Assembly (NCBI RefSeq): GCF_001422205.1
Contig: NZ_LMMJ01000001.1
Location: 303,591 to 367,590, forward strand
DNA length: 64,000 nt
Direction: 5' to 3'
Origin: Curtobacterium sp. Leaf261
Lineage (GTDB): Bacteria > Actinomycetota > Actinomycetes > Actinomycetales > Microbacteriaceae
Shown: piece by piece, positions 19,190-28,238 of the stretch
Numbering within the stretch: position 1 is the first letter of the stretch
Layout: every line of letters begins with the position of its first letter
Translations under genes and position numbers: made by a program
The notes under the pieces: generated by a model
Databases searched by the model: none
Told to the model about the DNA's origin: nothing
Seen by the model: only the letters and a program-made list of their open reading frames with translations

Positions 19190-20059
19190 ATGCCGGCCGA
19201 TGACGACGGGACCTTGGGCACGGCTGAGCGCGCTCGCCTCGAGGCCGTCGCCTACGGCGCCGACTCGACACCCGAGGACGCGGCCGCCGCACGTGCGGCG
19301 CTCGCCGGCTCGGACGGTTCGCGGACGCGCCAGTCGGACCGGACGCGCCAACCGGACCGGACGCACCCGCGGGACCGGACGCGCCCGCCGGACCGAGCGG
19401 ACCAGGCCGATCGACCCGGCCAGGCCCATCGAGCCGGTCAGCCCGATCAGCCGGCCGGTCGTGATCCCCTCGACGATGCGGCCCCCACGAGCACCACGCC
19501 CGAGCCCGAGCCCGTCGGCGGGCAGGGATCCCGTGTGCCGCCGGTCGTCCGCGGTGTGCTCCGGCGCGTCCGCGACCGTCGGACGCTGATCGGTGCGGCG
19601 CTCGTGGTGACCGTCGTCGCGGCGTTCGGCATCGGGGTCGGTGTCGGGTCGCTCGGGGGCCAGGACCAGCGGGCCGCCGCCGCGAGTGCGAGTGCGGCCG
19701 CAGCGGGATCGGTCACGCTCGGGGAGTACCTCGCGGCGCCGCAGACCTTCGCGGACCAACTGCCCGGCCAGATCATCGCGCCGGTCCGTCTGCACTCGAC
19801 GCGGCTCGTCTTCACGAACCGATCGCTCTCGGCGGACGACTCGCAGACGCCGTGGGACGTGTACGCCGCGATCGGGAACGACGACGACGTGGTCTGTCTC
19901 ATCGCCACGGCCGACGGACGCACGAGCAGCCAGTCGTGCTTCGCCCGGCAGGAGGCGCTCAGCGGGACCGTGGTGCTCGTCGCGCAGTCGGCGAGCGGGA
20001 TCCTGGCGGTCCGGGTGTCAGCCGGCGTCGTCAGCGGACGGGTCGCGCCGACCCCGTGA
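19190..20059 (+). CDS. Single-pass membrane protein with charged repeats, unknown function
   Basis: 289 residues starting at an ATG preceded by AAAGGAG. The N terminus (PADDDGTLGTAERARLEAVAYG) resembles the head of many actinobacterial membrane proteins of unknown role. Residues about 45-90 are a tandem of RT-x-x-DRTR-type units rich in Arg, Asp and Pro. A transmembrane helix lies near residues 130-152 (LIGAALVVTVVAAFGIGVGVG), followed by an extracellular domain of about 130 residues with two Cys (VVCLIA, QSCFA) that could form a disulfide. UbiA starts 25 bp downstream. Confidence 0.75.
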   Translation: MPADDDGTLGTAERARLEAVAYGADSTPEDAAAARAALAGSDGSRTRQSDRTRQPDRTHPRDRTRPPDRADQADRPGQAHRAGQPDQPAGRDPLDDAAPTSTTPEPEPVGGQGSRVPPVVRGVLRRVRDRRTLIGAALVVTVVAAFGIGVGVGSLGGQDQRAAAASASAAAAGSVTLGEYLAAPQTFADQLPGQIIAPVRLHSTRLVFTNRSLSADDSQTPWDVYAAIGNDDDVVCLIATADGRTSSQSCFARQEALSGTVVLVAQSASGILAVRVSAGVVSGRVAPTP

Positions 20060-20072
20060 GGCGGCGCGGTCG

Positions 20073-20078
20073 TAGGGT
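20073..20078 (+). promoter_or_regulatory. Leaderless -10 box of the UbiA gene
   Basis: TAGGGT, 6 nt before the ATG at 20085. Confidence 0.7.
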
Positions 20079-20084
20079 GAGGCG

Positions 20085-20939
20085 ATGACCTCCCGGCTGC
20101 GACTCCTCGCGGCGTCCTCGCACCCGGGCCCCACCGTCGTCGTGACGGTGCTGGTGATCGTGCTGAGCGCAGCGCTCGGACACTCCCCCGGCCGGACTGC
20201 GGGCATCGCAGCGGTGGTGCTCGTCGGGCAGCTCTCGATCGGCCTCGCGAACGACTGGCTCGACGCCGATCGGGACCGCGCCGTCGGCAGGTCGGACAAG
20301 CCGGTCGCCCGTGGTCTGATCCCGGTGGAGACCGTGCGGACCGCTGCGCTCGTGTGCGCCGCGGTCACCGTGGTCGCGTCGTTCGCGTTCGGGCCCGCCG
20401 CGGGGATCGCGCACGTGGTGCTCGTCGGGTCCGGGTGGGCCTACGACGTCGTCCTCAAACGCACCGTCGTCTCGGTGCTGCCCTTCGTGGTGAGCTTCGG
20501 GCTGCTGCCGGCGGTCGCGACGCTCGCCGGGCCGGTCCCCGCGCTCCCGGCGACCTGGGCGCTCGTGACGGGGGCGGTGTTCGGCGTCGCGATCCACTTC
20601 ACGAACGTGCTCCCCGACCTCGCCGACGACCGGGAGACCGGGATCGTCGGGCTGCCCCACCGCCTCGGACGTCGACCGACCGGGGTCGTCGCGTTCGCGG
20701 CGCTCGCGGTCGCCGCGGGTGCCGTGCTGCTCGGACAGACCTCGGGGCAGGAGGGAGTGCACGGCGGTGGCGCGGTGCTCGCGGTCACGGGCGCGGTCGT
20801 GACCTGGCTGCTCGCCGCCGTCGGGACGTGGACGGTGCTGACACGACCGCCGACCCGCGTGCTCTTCCGGCTCGTCATGGTGGCGTCGCTGGTGCTCGTG
20901 GTGCAGCTGGCGTTCTCCGGGTCGAGGCTGATCGGCTGA
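20085..20939 (+). CDS. UbiA family prenyltransferase
   Basis: Integral membrane enzyme of 284 residues with about eight helices. Family members transfer a polyprenyl chain from its diphosphate to an aromatic or other acceptor. The first aspartate motif reads NDWLDADRD (about residue 56) and the second DLADDRETG (about residue 185); both bind Mg-diphosphate. The acceptor is unknown; menaquinone genes are not nearby, so a role in quinone, pigment or lipid synthesis stays open. A TAGGGT -10 box and the previous gene's stop overlap closely. Confidence 0.9.
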   Translation: MTSRLRLLAASSHPGPTVVVTVLVIVLSAALGHSPGRTAGIAAVVLVGQLSIGLANDWLDADRDRAVGRSDKPVARGLIPVETVRTAALVCAAVTVVASFAFGPAAGIAHVVLVGSGWAYDVVLKRTVVSVLPFVVSFGLLPAVATLAGPVPALPATWALVTGAVFGVAIHFTNVLPDLADDRETGIVGLPHRLGRRPTGVVAFAALAVAAGAVLLGQTSGQEGVHGGGAVLAVTGAVVTWLLAAVGTWTVLTRPPTRVLFRLVMVASLVLVVQLAFSGSRLIG

Positions 20940-20966
20940 CGCGGTGGACCCGGCGGGGCCACCCGG

Positions 20967-22187
20967 TCAGACGAAGCGCATCGCGTAGACGTTCGCCAGG
21001 AGACGGCCACCGGGGGGTGCGAGTACCACGCGGAGCAGTGCCTCACGCGCGGGCAGGAGCCGCGCGGACGTCGGTCGGCCGAGGGCCATGTTCCACTCCG
21101 CCTGACGAGCGGCGACCCGGGCCCGCCGGAGCTGCCGACCCTGGAACGCGGCGAGCTCGCGGACCGGCACCGTCCCTCCCGTCCGGACGGCAGCGATCAG
21201 CAGCGGGACCAGCGCGACCGCGTCCAGCCAGCCGAGGTTCATCCCCTGCCCGCCGATCGGGCTGATCTCGTGCGCGGCGTCCCCGACGAGCACGACCCGG
21301 TCGGTCACCGACCGGCGGACGATCCGGCGGTGCACCCGGAACGCGCTCGTCATCGTGGCGGTCGTGGGGTCCGGCTCGACCCCGGTGCGGTGGGCGACGA
21401 TGCCCGCCAGGGTCGTCGCCGGCGCGGAGTCGCTGACCAGGTCCGGCGTCCAGGCGACGAAGCGGCGCACCCCGTCCGGCAGCGGGAACGACTCGACGAC
21501 CCCGGCCGCACCGACGTCAACGACCGCCGCACGGTCCGCGCCCGTCGGGGTCGGCGTCGGATCGTGGAAGTCGCCCATCAGGTACGTGTCCGGGTAGGTG
21601 CGCCCGTCCGCCGGGACACCGAGCATCGTCCGGATCGCACTCCTGGCTCCGTCGGCGGCCACGACGAAGCGGGCCTCGACCACCTCGACCCCCTCGACCT
21701 CATCGACCACCGGGTCACCGGTCGTCGACGGCGACGGCGTCGTCGTCGTCGGCGTCGTCGTCACCACGACCCGGTCGCCTCGCTGCGCGATCCCGGACAC
21801 CGTCCGCCCGACCCGGAGCGCCCCCGGCGCGATCGCGAGCAGACGTGCCCGGAGGACCGCCTCCGTCCGGTGCTGCTCGAGCGCCGCGACGAACGGCCAG
21901 CGCGGCGACGCAGCCGCGAACGAGAGCGTGCCGAGGGTCCGGCCCCGGCTCGTGGCGACACCACGCGCGACCCGGACCGCGGTCCGCAGGACCGGCTCGG
22001 CGGCGTCGACGAGCGCGAGCGCGTCGAGCCCCGGCGGGTGCATCCCGATCGCTCGAGAGCGCGTCGGCGGGTGTCCCCGCCGCTCGACGACCAGCACGTC
22101 GAGGCCGTCCTGCGCCAGCATCGCGCCGACGAGGAGCCCCACCGCGCCACCACCGACGACGAGCACGTCCACGCTCTTCACCGGCAT
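20967..22187 (-). CDS. FAD-dependent monooxygenase (aromatic hydroxylase type)
   Basis: 406-residue flavoprotein. The Rossmann motif VVGGGAVGLLVGAMLA binds the ADP part of FAD at the N terminus, followed by VVERRG. The second FAD motif GDAAHEISPIGGQGMNLGWLDA is close to residue 275. This class hydroxylates aromatic or polyketide-like substrates with NAD(P)H and oxygen. Residues near 165-180 hold a Thr/Pro run (TTTPTTTTPS), an unusual low-complexity insert. It converges with UbiA and diverges from the MFS exporter. TAGGCT ends 6 nt before the ATG. Confidence 0.9.
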   Translation of the reverse strand: MPVKSVDVLVVGGGAVGLLVGAMLAQDGLDVLVVERRGHPPTRSRAIGMHPPGLDALALVDAAEPVLRTAVRVARGVATSRGRTLGTLSFAAASPRWPFVAALEQHRTEAVLRARLLAIAPGALRVGRTVSGIAQRGDRVVVTTTPTTTTPSPSTTGDPVVDEVEGVEVVEARFVVAADGARSAIRTMLGVPADGRTYPDTYLMGDFHDPTPTPTGADRAAVVDVGAAGVVESFPLPDGVRRFVAWTPDLVSDSAPATTLAGIVAHRTGVEPDPTTATMTSAFRVHRRIVRRSVTDRVVLVGDAAHEISPIGGQGMNLGWLDAVALVPLLIAAVRTGGTVPVRELAAFQGRQLRRARVAARQAEWNMALGRPTSARLLPAREALLRVVLAPPGGRLLANVYAMRFV

Positions 22188-22193
22188 TCCCGG

Positions 22194-22199
22194 AGCCTA
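22194..22199 (-). promoter_or_regulatory. Leaderless -10 box of the FAD monooxygenase
   Basis: TAGGCT, 6 nt before the ATG at 22187. Confidence 0.7.
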
Positions 22200-22294
22200 T
22201 GCCCTGCCGATGGGCACCGCCGCGCCGTTCCAACGATGGAGCGCTCCCAAACACCTCGATATTTCACAGCAGACACCCCGTTCGAGAGGTTGCG

Positions 22295-22310
22295 GCACCC
22301 CCGGGGGTGC
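22295..22310. promoter_or_regulatory. Perfect palindrome GCACCCCC/GGGGGTGC, possible operator
   Basis: The palindrome is framed by TTGCGG at 22290 and CAGACT about 19 bp later. A 19-bp spacer with a central dyad is the MerR-type layout. No MerR gene is near; this is a suggestion only. Confidence 0.4.
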
Positions 22311-22507
22311 GTGTCAGACTGGATGGAGCGCCCTCGCCGTGGAGTGGCTGGTTCATCCATCCCCGGGGCTTCCGAGCCTCGTCCCCGAGTCCGATCCACA
22401 GGCCCGAGTCCGATCCACACGCGAGCGCGTGCCGGCACCGACCCCGTCGATGCACGGTGTCGCGCGACGTCCCCGATCGTGCTCCGCCATGCCCGAGGAG
22501 GTCCGCA

Positions 22508-23896
22508 GTGTCCAGTTCCACCATGTCCAACCCGGTCGTGCACCCGCACACGCGGCCGATCACGCTCACCACGAACTCGATCGTCGGCATCGCCGTGCTC
22601 GGACTCGCGACGTTCTTCGCCATCACGACGGAGCTGATGCCCGTCGGACTCCTCGGCCCGATGAGCACGGACCTCGGTGTCAGCGAGTCCACCATGGGCA
22701 TCGTCGTGACGGTCTACGCGGCCGCGGTGGCGATCCTCGCACTCCCCCTGACCTCCGCCACGGCGCGGATGCCCCGCAAGACCATCCTCGTCGCCACGCT
22801 CGTCGGCTACACGGTGTCGAACCTGATCATCGCGTTCGCACCGAACTTCGCCGTGGTGTGCGCGGGCCGGGTCGTCGGCGGTGTCGCCCACGCGCTGTTC
22901 TTCTCCGTCGCCTCCGCCTACGCCACGCGCATCGTGCCGCCCCGACTCGCCGGTCGGGCGATCGCGTTCGTCTACTCGGGCAGCTCGCTCGGCTTCGTCA
23001 TCGGCGTCCCCGTCGCGACGAGTGTCGGTGAGCACGTGGGATGGCGGCTCGCGGTCGGTGGCGTCGCCGTGTGCGCGGCGCTCCTCGCTCTCGTCGCGGT
23101 GGTCTTCCTGCCGTCCGTGCACGGCGCGTCGTCCCCGCACATCGGGTCGCCCAGGGCCTGGGCCAGGACGGGGCTGCTCGCCGTCGTCGTGGCGGACCTC
23201 CTGCTCTTCGCCGGCCACTACGTCGTCTACACGTACGTCGGTCCCTACGCGATCGATGCCGGTCTCGGTTCCGGCATGGTGAGCGGCGCGCTCCTGGTCC
23301 TCGGGGCCACGGGCGTCATCGGGCTCTGGCTCGCCGGGATGTTCGTCGACCGAGCGCCGCGGCAGACGCTCATGGTCGCCGTCGCGGTGATGGCCACCGC
23401 GTTCGTGGCGCTGCCGTTCGTCCACGGGTCGCTCGTCGGCACGATGATCGTGGCCGGCGTCTGGATCGCCGCGAACGGCACGACGGGGACGCTGTTCATG
23501 GCCGCCGCGATCCGTGCCGGCGGGGTCAGCCCGGACATCGCCGGCGCGCTCGTGAACGGTGCGTCGAACATCGGGATCGCGGGCGGGGCGTTCGTCGGCT
23601 CGCAGGTCATCGGACTGTCCGGCCTCCAGGCGCTGCCCGTCGCGGCAGCGGTGATCGTCCTCGGCTCGCTCGGCGTCGTCGTCGGGGCGCGGCGGGGCTT
23701 CCCGGTCGCCGGCCACACCCAGCCGACGCTGTCGACCACCTCGATGGAGGTCGTCACCTCCTCGCTCGCGGTCGTCACGACATCTGTACCGACCATCACC
23801 CGCGGCATCCGGACGCTCACCGGGTCGGTCGCCACCGTCACCGGTTCGGTCGCCACCGCCACGGGGTCGCATCGCACGCACCGGGCCCGCGGGTAG
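22508..23896 (+). CDS. MFS transporter (DHA1-type drug/sugar efflux)
   Basis: Major facilitator of 462 residues with 12 predicted helices. Family marks are the GRVVGGVAHALFFSVASAYATRI segment of helix 4-5 and the loop 2-3 basic motif. GTG is taken as start because GAGGAGG lies 6 nt upstream; the in-frame ATG at 22523 has no RBS. The last 50 residues are a Thr/Val/Ser-rich tail with repeated TGSVAT, unlike normal DHA1 proteins. It may export a compound made or modified by the divergent monooxygenase; that link is inferred from position only. Confidence 0.9.
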   Translation: MSSSTMSNPVVHPHTRPITLTTNSIVGIAVLGLATFFAITTELMPVGLLGPMSTDLGVSESTMGIVVTVYAAAVAILALPLTSATARMPRKTILVATLVGYTVSNLIIAFAPNFAVVCAGRVVGGVAHALFFSVASAYATRIVPPRLAGRAIAFVYSGSSLGFVIGVPVATSVGEHVGWRLAVGGVAVCAALLALVAVVFLPSVHGASSPHIGSPRAWARTGLLAVVVADLLLFAGHYVVYTYVGPYAIDAGLGSGMVSGALLVLGATGVIGLWLAGMFVDRAPRQTLMVAVAVMATAFVALPFVHGSLVGTMIVAGVWIAANGTTGTLFMAAAIRAGGVSPDIAGALVNGASNIGIAGGAFVGSQVIGLSGLQALPVAAAVIVLGSLGVVVGARRGFPVAGHTQPTLSTTSMEVVTSSLAVVTTSVPTITRGIRTLTGSVATVTGSVATATGSHRTHRARG

Positions 23897-23987
23897 CGCT
23901 CCCCGCGGGTGGGGACTGCGCTCCGGCAGACGCACGCGCACGGTCCAGTGAGCGCTGGCGACGGGGCTCGGCGCAGCAGCAGACAGA

Positions 23988-24042
23988 CGGACTGGAGGCC
24001 CGGTGCCGGTCGCAGGGACCGGCACCGGGCCTCCGGTGCGGA
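23988..24042. repeat. Dispersed palindromic element, terminator position
   Basis: CGGACTGGAGGCCCGGTGCC pairs with GGCACCGGGCCTCC around a short loop. It lies between the convergent MFS and LAFTG genes and should act as a two-way terminator-like hairpin. Confidence 0.85.
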
Positions 24043-24075
24043 CGTCGGGACACCGCTCGCGCGGGCGGACCGGCG

Positions 24076-26328
24076 TCAGTCGTGCAGCTGGTCCCGCTGC
24101 CGCCGCGAGCGGACCGCGCGGGACACCAGGAACACGATGCCCATCAGGACGAGCAGCCCGCCGCCGACGAGGACCGGCACCGGGTTCGAGCCGGTGAAGG
24201 CGAGCAGCCCTCCGGGCTCCTGCGTCACACCCGGGGTCTGACCGGTCGGTGTCGGGGTGGTCGGGGTCGGCGTGGCCGTCACCGCGGCGACGACGAACGC
24301 GATCGGGGTCCCGCTGCCGGACGCCGGGGTGGTGACGCTCTGGGCGCCCGCCCCGGCCGTGGTGACGCGGTAGTCCGTGGACGGCGCCAGACCCTCGAGC
24401 ACGAAGGTGCCGTCGGACCCGGTCGTCGCCGTGACCGCGTCACCGTCGGCCGCGTCGACCGGGGTCGCAGTGACGGGCTGGTCCGCCACCGGCGCCCCGG
24501 CAGAGTCGGTCACCGTCCCCGGCTGGGACACGGTGGCGACCGGTGTCGTGAACGCGAAGTCGACACCCGTCACGTCTGCGGCCGTGGCGTCGGCGGTCTT
24601 CGTCGCCGGACCGGTCGCGCCGGTCGGCGGGGTCACCCGGACGGTGTAGCTCGCCTGCGACTGGTCGGCGAACGCGTAGGTGCCGTCGGCCGCCGTGGTC
24701 GTCGTGGCGACGACCGCGCCGTCGGTGTCCAGCAGGTCGACGGTCAGGTCCGGGGCCGCCACACCGTCGAGCTGCACGGTGCCGGAGACGGTCCGGTCCG
24801 CGGGAGCGAGGACCGGCGCCGCCGTGAACGCGAACGGCACGGCGACGTCCCCCACGGTCGCGTCGGCGGGCAGCGTCGTCGGCTCGGTGGACCCGTCCGG
24901 CCGGTTGACGACGCGGACCTGGTAGGTGCCGCGTGGGACGGCGGGGAACGCGTACGTGCCGTCGACCGCGGTGACGGTGGTGGCGATGACCGCTCCGGTA
25001 CCGTCGAGCAGCTCGACCGGCGTGCTCGCGACCCCGGTGCCGTTCAGCTGCACCGATCCGGAGACCACCGCGGTCTCGACCGCCGCAGGCTGTACCTCGA
25101 TGGCGGGTGCGGTGGTCGGGACGCCCGCCGCGCCGGTCGTCACCGTCACGGGAGTGCCGCCGTCGACGGAGACCGCGACGTCGGATTCCGGCGGCAGGTC
25201 GGACACGACGTAGACGCCGTCCGAGTTCGTGGTGGTGTCGACCGGGGCGCTCCCCGGGGGTGTCACGGTGACGGGCAGGTCGGCGATCGGGGCACCGGCG
25301 TCGTCCACCACGGTGCCGATGATCGACGTGGTGGCGGGCGGCGAGGTGAACGGGAAGTGCACCCGGGCGTCACCCGCGCCGAGGGACGCCGTTCCGGGCG
25401 AGACCTGCTCCGGGTCCGCGACACCGGGCGGAGCTGTCACGGCCACCCGGTACCCGTCGATGCGCACGAGCTCGGGGAACGAGTAGGTGCCGTCCGCTCC
25501 GGTCGTGGTGGTGTAGACGGTGCCGCGCGGCGCGGTGGCCGAGACCGTCGCCCCGGCGATCGGAGCACCGTCGAGGGTCGCCTTTCCGGTGATCGCCGCG
25601 GTGGAGTCGGCGAACCAGGTCTGGTACACGGGGAACCCGGAGCGACGCTCGAACGAGATCGTCAGCGTCGACAGCGGCACGTTCGGGCTGAACCACGCGG
25701 TCGCGCCGGAGGTGTCCGCCGCGGCGGTGTTGCCCGTGAGCGTGCTCGTCGCCGGGTCCCACGTGGGGGTGTCCGAACCCGGGGTCGGGTCCGCGGTCGT
25801 CTTCGGGCAGGACCAGCCGCCGGTGGTCACCGTGGAGCAGGAGTTGTAGGTGCTCTGGAACCCGAGCGCCGCAGCGGGCACCGCGGCACCGTTGGCGTCG
25901 GTCGCGGTGATCGTGGCACGGTCGGCGTCGACGTCCCCGAGGACGAAGGACCAGCCGCCACCGGGCGTCGGGTCGGCGAAGGTGTAGGTGGTCACGGACG
26001 GCGCTCCGGCACGGTCGGCGAGCGGCCGTTGGTTGATGTAGCTCTGGCCCTTCGAGGTGCCGTACACCGCGCCCGGGCCGGTCCCCGCGCTCTGCCAGGT
26101 CGACGCCCCGCTGATCACCTGGGTCTGCCGGGAGTTCGACGTGAAGGTCGTCTCCGGGAACCCCGGGAGCGACATCGAACCGGCGTAGTCGGTGTTCGTA
26201 CCGGTGACTTCGAACGCCCCCCAGTGTTCGGTCGTCTCGGCCTGTGCCCCGGTCGCGCCACCGAGGGCGAGAGCGCCCCCGAGCGCGAGCGTGGTGAGTG
26301 CTGTCATCGCGGTCCGCAGACGCCGCAT
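24076..26328 (-). CDS. Sortase-anchored surface protein with repeated CnaB/SdrD-like domains
   Basis: 750-residue secreted protein. A signal peptide (cleavage near AQA, residue 30) is followed by a globular region to about residue 250. Five carboxypeptidase-regulatory/CnaB-like beta-sandwich repeats then follow, each with a (T/S)DGTYxF-type turn. A Thr/Pro linker and the sorting signal LAFTG at about residue 709 come next, then a membrane helix and the RSRRQRD tail. LAFTG is typical of class E sortase substrates in high-GC actinobacteria. It is probably a stalk-like cell-wall adhesin. AGGAGT precedes the ATG. No sortase lies nearby. Confidence 0.92.
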   Translation of the reverse strand: MRRLRTAMTALTTLALGGALALGGATGAQAETTEHWGAFEVTGTNTDYAGSMSLPGFPETTFTSNSRQTQVISGASTWQSAGTGPGAVYGTSKGQSYINQRPLADRAGAPSVTTYTFADPTPGGGWSFVLGDVDADRATITATDANGAAVPAAALGFQSTYNSCSTVTTGGWSCPKTTADPTPGSDTPTWDPATSTLTGNTAAADTSGATAWFSPNVPLSTLTISFERRSGFPVYQTWFADSTAAITGKATLDGAPIAGATVSATAPRGTVYTTTTGADGTYSFPELVRIDGYRVAVTAPPGVADPEQVSPGTASLGAGDARVHFPFTSPPATTSIIGTVVDDAGAPIADLPVTVTPPGSAPVDTTTNSDGVYVVSDLPPESDVAVSVDGGTPVTVTTGAAGVPTTAPAIEVQPAAVETAVVSGSVQLNGTGVASTPVELLDGTGAVIATTVTAVDGTYAFPAVPRGTYQVRVVNRPDGSTEPTTLPADATVGDVAVPFAFTAAPVLAPADRTVSGTVQLDGVAAPDLTVDLLDTDGAVVATTTTAADGTYAFADQSQASYTVRVTPPTGATGPATKTADATAADVTGVDFAFTTPVATVSQPGTVTDSAGAPVADQPVTATPVDAADGDAVTATTGSDGTFVLEGLAPSTDYRVTTAGAGAQSVTTPASGSGTPIAFVVAAVTATPTPTTPTPTGQTPGVTQEPGGLLAFTGSNPVPVLVGGGLLVLMGIVFLVSRAVRSRRQRDQLHD

Positions 26329-26459
26329 CCTGACTCCTGTGCTGATCGGCCGAGCCCCTGACGACCCCGCGGGTGAGCAGACGGCGCCCCTGCAGCGCTG
26401 CCCTACCGCCCACACTACCGATCCCGCTGTCCGGCGCACAGAGGGCGCCGGGATCGGCG

Positions 26460-27065
26460 TCAGGGCTCGCGGTCGGCTCGGGCTGCGTCGTCCGCGAGCA
26501 GCGCCACGAGTGCGTCGAGCGCGGCGACCTGGCCGGCCACCACGAGCGCGCGGGCATCGTGCAACGGGACCCAGCGCGCGTCGTCGACCTCGGGGAAGTC
26601 CACGAACCGCCCGGACCCCCGTGGGAGCTCCAGCGCGAACGTCGCACTCCGGACACGCTCCACCTCGAGCGCCGACGCCGCCGCGAACACCACCACCCGC
26701 TTGCCGGACGACTGGCGGAACGTCCCGAGCTCGCGGTACGACACATCGGGCGCCGGAACGCCGATCTCCTCGGCGAACTCGCGGGTGGCCGCGACGAACG
26801 CGTCCTCCTCGCTGCCGTCCGGCAGGGTCTCGAGCTCCCCCTTCGGGATCGACCACGCGCGCGGGCGCGAGCGCCAGAACGGACCGCCCATGTGGGCGAT
26901 GAAGACGTCGAGGGCCGTGCCGTCTCGGCCGTCGTCGGACGTGACCGGACCGTCGGAGGCGGGGCGTGCCTCCCGTCCGTCGGCGGCCGCGCCGTTCCGG
27001 TACAGCAGCAGGCCTGCGCTCGTCACCACGGCGTGCTCGCGCTCGCGCTCGCGGGGCGCTCGCAA
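26460..27065 (-). CDS. Nudix hydrolase with inserted palindromic repeat
   Basis: Nudix-fold protein of 201 residues. The Nudix box ends in REFAEEIGV with the acidic metal ligands; the spacing before it is slightly longer than consensus (KGELETLPDGSEED). The substrate is a nucleoside diphosphate derivative, not identifiable from sequence. The TTG start at 27065 has GAGG at 5 nt. Residues 25-45 are not part of the fold and are encoded by a copy of the dispersed palindrome (26946-26983), reading DGREARPASDGP. The SGNH gene ends 25 bp upstream. Confidence 0.88.
   Translation of the reverse strand: MRAPREREREHAVVTSAGLLLYRNGAAADGREARPASDGPVTSDDGRDGTALDVFIAHMGGPFWRSRPRAWSIPKGELETLPDGSEEDAFVAATREFAEEIGVPAPDVSYRELGTFRQSSGKRVVVFAAASALEVERVRSATFALELPRGSGRFVDFPEVDDARWVPLHDARALVVAGQVAALDALVALLADDAARADREP
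26946..26983. repeat. Dispersed palindromic element inside the Nudix gene
   Basis: CGGACCGTCGGAGGCGGGGC and GTGCCTCCCGTCCG form the two arms. The copy keeps the reading frame. Confidence 0.65.
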
Positions 27066-27090
27066 CAGGTCCTCGTCATGACGCGCTCCG

Positions 27091-28110
27091 TCACCGCGTG
27101 GCGAGGAGCGCGACGACCGCGGCGGTCCGCTTCGTCAGGTACGCGACGCCGGCTGCGTTCGGGTGCAGTGCGCCCGGCTCGAGGTCGACCTCGCGCATGC
27201 CCGTGGACGCGGACAGGGTGACACCGGCGACGAGCGCGCGCTTCGTGGCGCACGCGCTCCGGGCCTCCGTCGTGGTGAACGTCGAGACGTAGGTGGCACC
27301 GGCGTCGGTCGCCGCGGCCTCGGTGACGGCGTCGAGTCGCGCCTGCACCCCGTTCAGGTACGCCGTGTCCGTCGTGGTGAACGGGAAGGAGTCGCTCGGG
27401 AAATCGCCGGCGATGCTCGCGGCGTCGAGCGCCGAGCGGAAACACCCGTGCTTCGGCGTGTTCGCACGGTCCGGGAAGATCGCCGGGTAGCCCACCACGA
27501 CGACCTCGGCGTCCGGAGCCCGCTTGGTGATCGCCCGGAGCGCCCGGACGATCCCCCTCGACACCGGCCCGTCGATCTTCGCCGCGAGGGTGTCCACGCC
27601 GTCGCGGACGAGGGTCGACCGGCAGTTCGCCGCATCACGGCCGGAGAACACCGGGCCCGTCGCGGACAGCGCCAGGCACGCCGACGCCGTGCCGAAGAGG
27701 TCGGCGTCGTTCCCACCGATCGAGATGGTCACGAGCCGGGTGTCCGGACCGAGCGCTCGGATCTGCGGCGGCGCACCGGCCTGCGATCGGGACACGACGT
27801 TCGCGGTGGTGGCCCCGGCGCAGGAGACGTCGGTGAGGTCGAGGTCGAAGCGCTTCGCGAGGCGGTGCGGGTAGTCGTCGGCGGACTGCCCGCACGCGGC
27901 GACCGGCAGCTTCGTCTGCTTCGGCAGGCCGTAGCCGGCGGCGTAGGAGTCGCCGAGGGCCACGTACTCCGAACCGACGGGGAGCCGAGCGCGGCTCGTC
28001 CCGACTGCCCGGGTGGTGTCGGCGGCAGCGCTCGCGGGCACAGCTGAGGTCAGGAGCAGTGCGACCGTCGTCAGCGCGATGGTGACGACGAAGAGGGCAC
28101 GACGGAGCAG
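27091..28110 (-). CDS. Secreted SGNH/GDSL hydrolase, apparent CTG start
   Basis: Esterase or lipase of the SGNH family. The GDS motif is in YVALGDSYAAGYG, the Asn block reads SIGGNDADLF, and the His block LHPNAAGV near the C terminus. Six cysteines fit a secreted fold. From a GTG at 28041 the protein would lack a signal peptide. The frame stays open upstream and encodes a standard signal (LLRRALFVVTIALTTVALLL, cut near ASA). The only start with an RBS is CTG at 28110, 6 nt after GGAAGGA. With it the product is 339 residues. Confidence 0.85.
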   Translation of the reverse strand: MLRRALFVVTIALTTVALLLTSAVPASAAADTTRAVGTSRARLPVGSEYVALGDSYAAGYGLPKQTKLPVAACGQSADDYPHRLAKRFDLDLTDVSCAGATTANVVSRSQAGAPPQIRALGPDTRLVTISIGGNDADLFGTASACLALSATGPVFSGRDAANCRSTLVRDGVDTLAAKIDGPVSRGIVRALRAITKRAPDAEVVVVGYPAIFPDRANTPKHGCFRSALDAASIAGDFPSDSFPFTTTDTAYLNGVQARLDAVTEAAATDAGATYVSTFTTTEARSACATKRALVAGVTLSASTGMREVDLEPGALHPNAAGVAYLTKRTAAVVALLATR

Positions 28111-28185
28111 AGCGGGTCCTTCCGGAGGTGTCGGGAGGACGATTCTAGCGCTGCAGGGCCGACGCGCCCTCGCTCGGTGCCGGGC

Positions 28186-28230
28186 GGGCCGGCGCGGTGC
28201 GGGCCGGTGCGGTGCGGGCCGGCGCGGTGC
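28186..28230. repeat. Three 15-bp tandem repeats after the PRC-barrel stop
   Basis: GGGCCGGYGCGGTGC at 28186, 28201 and 28216, starting 8 bp past the stop codon (minus strand view). Confidence 0.85.
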
Positions 28231-28238
28231 GGTGCGGG

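Larger units (their letters stand above)
22188..22507. other. Divergent intergenic region, FAD monooxygenase / MFS
   Basis: 320 bp without a credible gene. It holds the monooxygenase promoter, an AT-richer stretch (22250-22275), a 16-bp perfect palindrome at 22295-22310, and a direct repeat of CCCGAGTCCGATCCACA with a 19-bp period (22383-22420). Confidence 0.7.
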
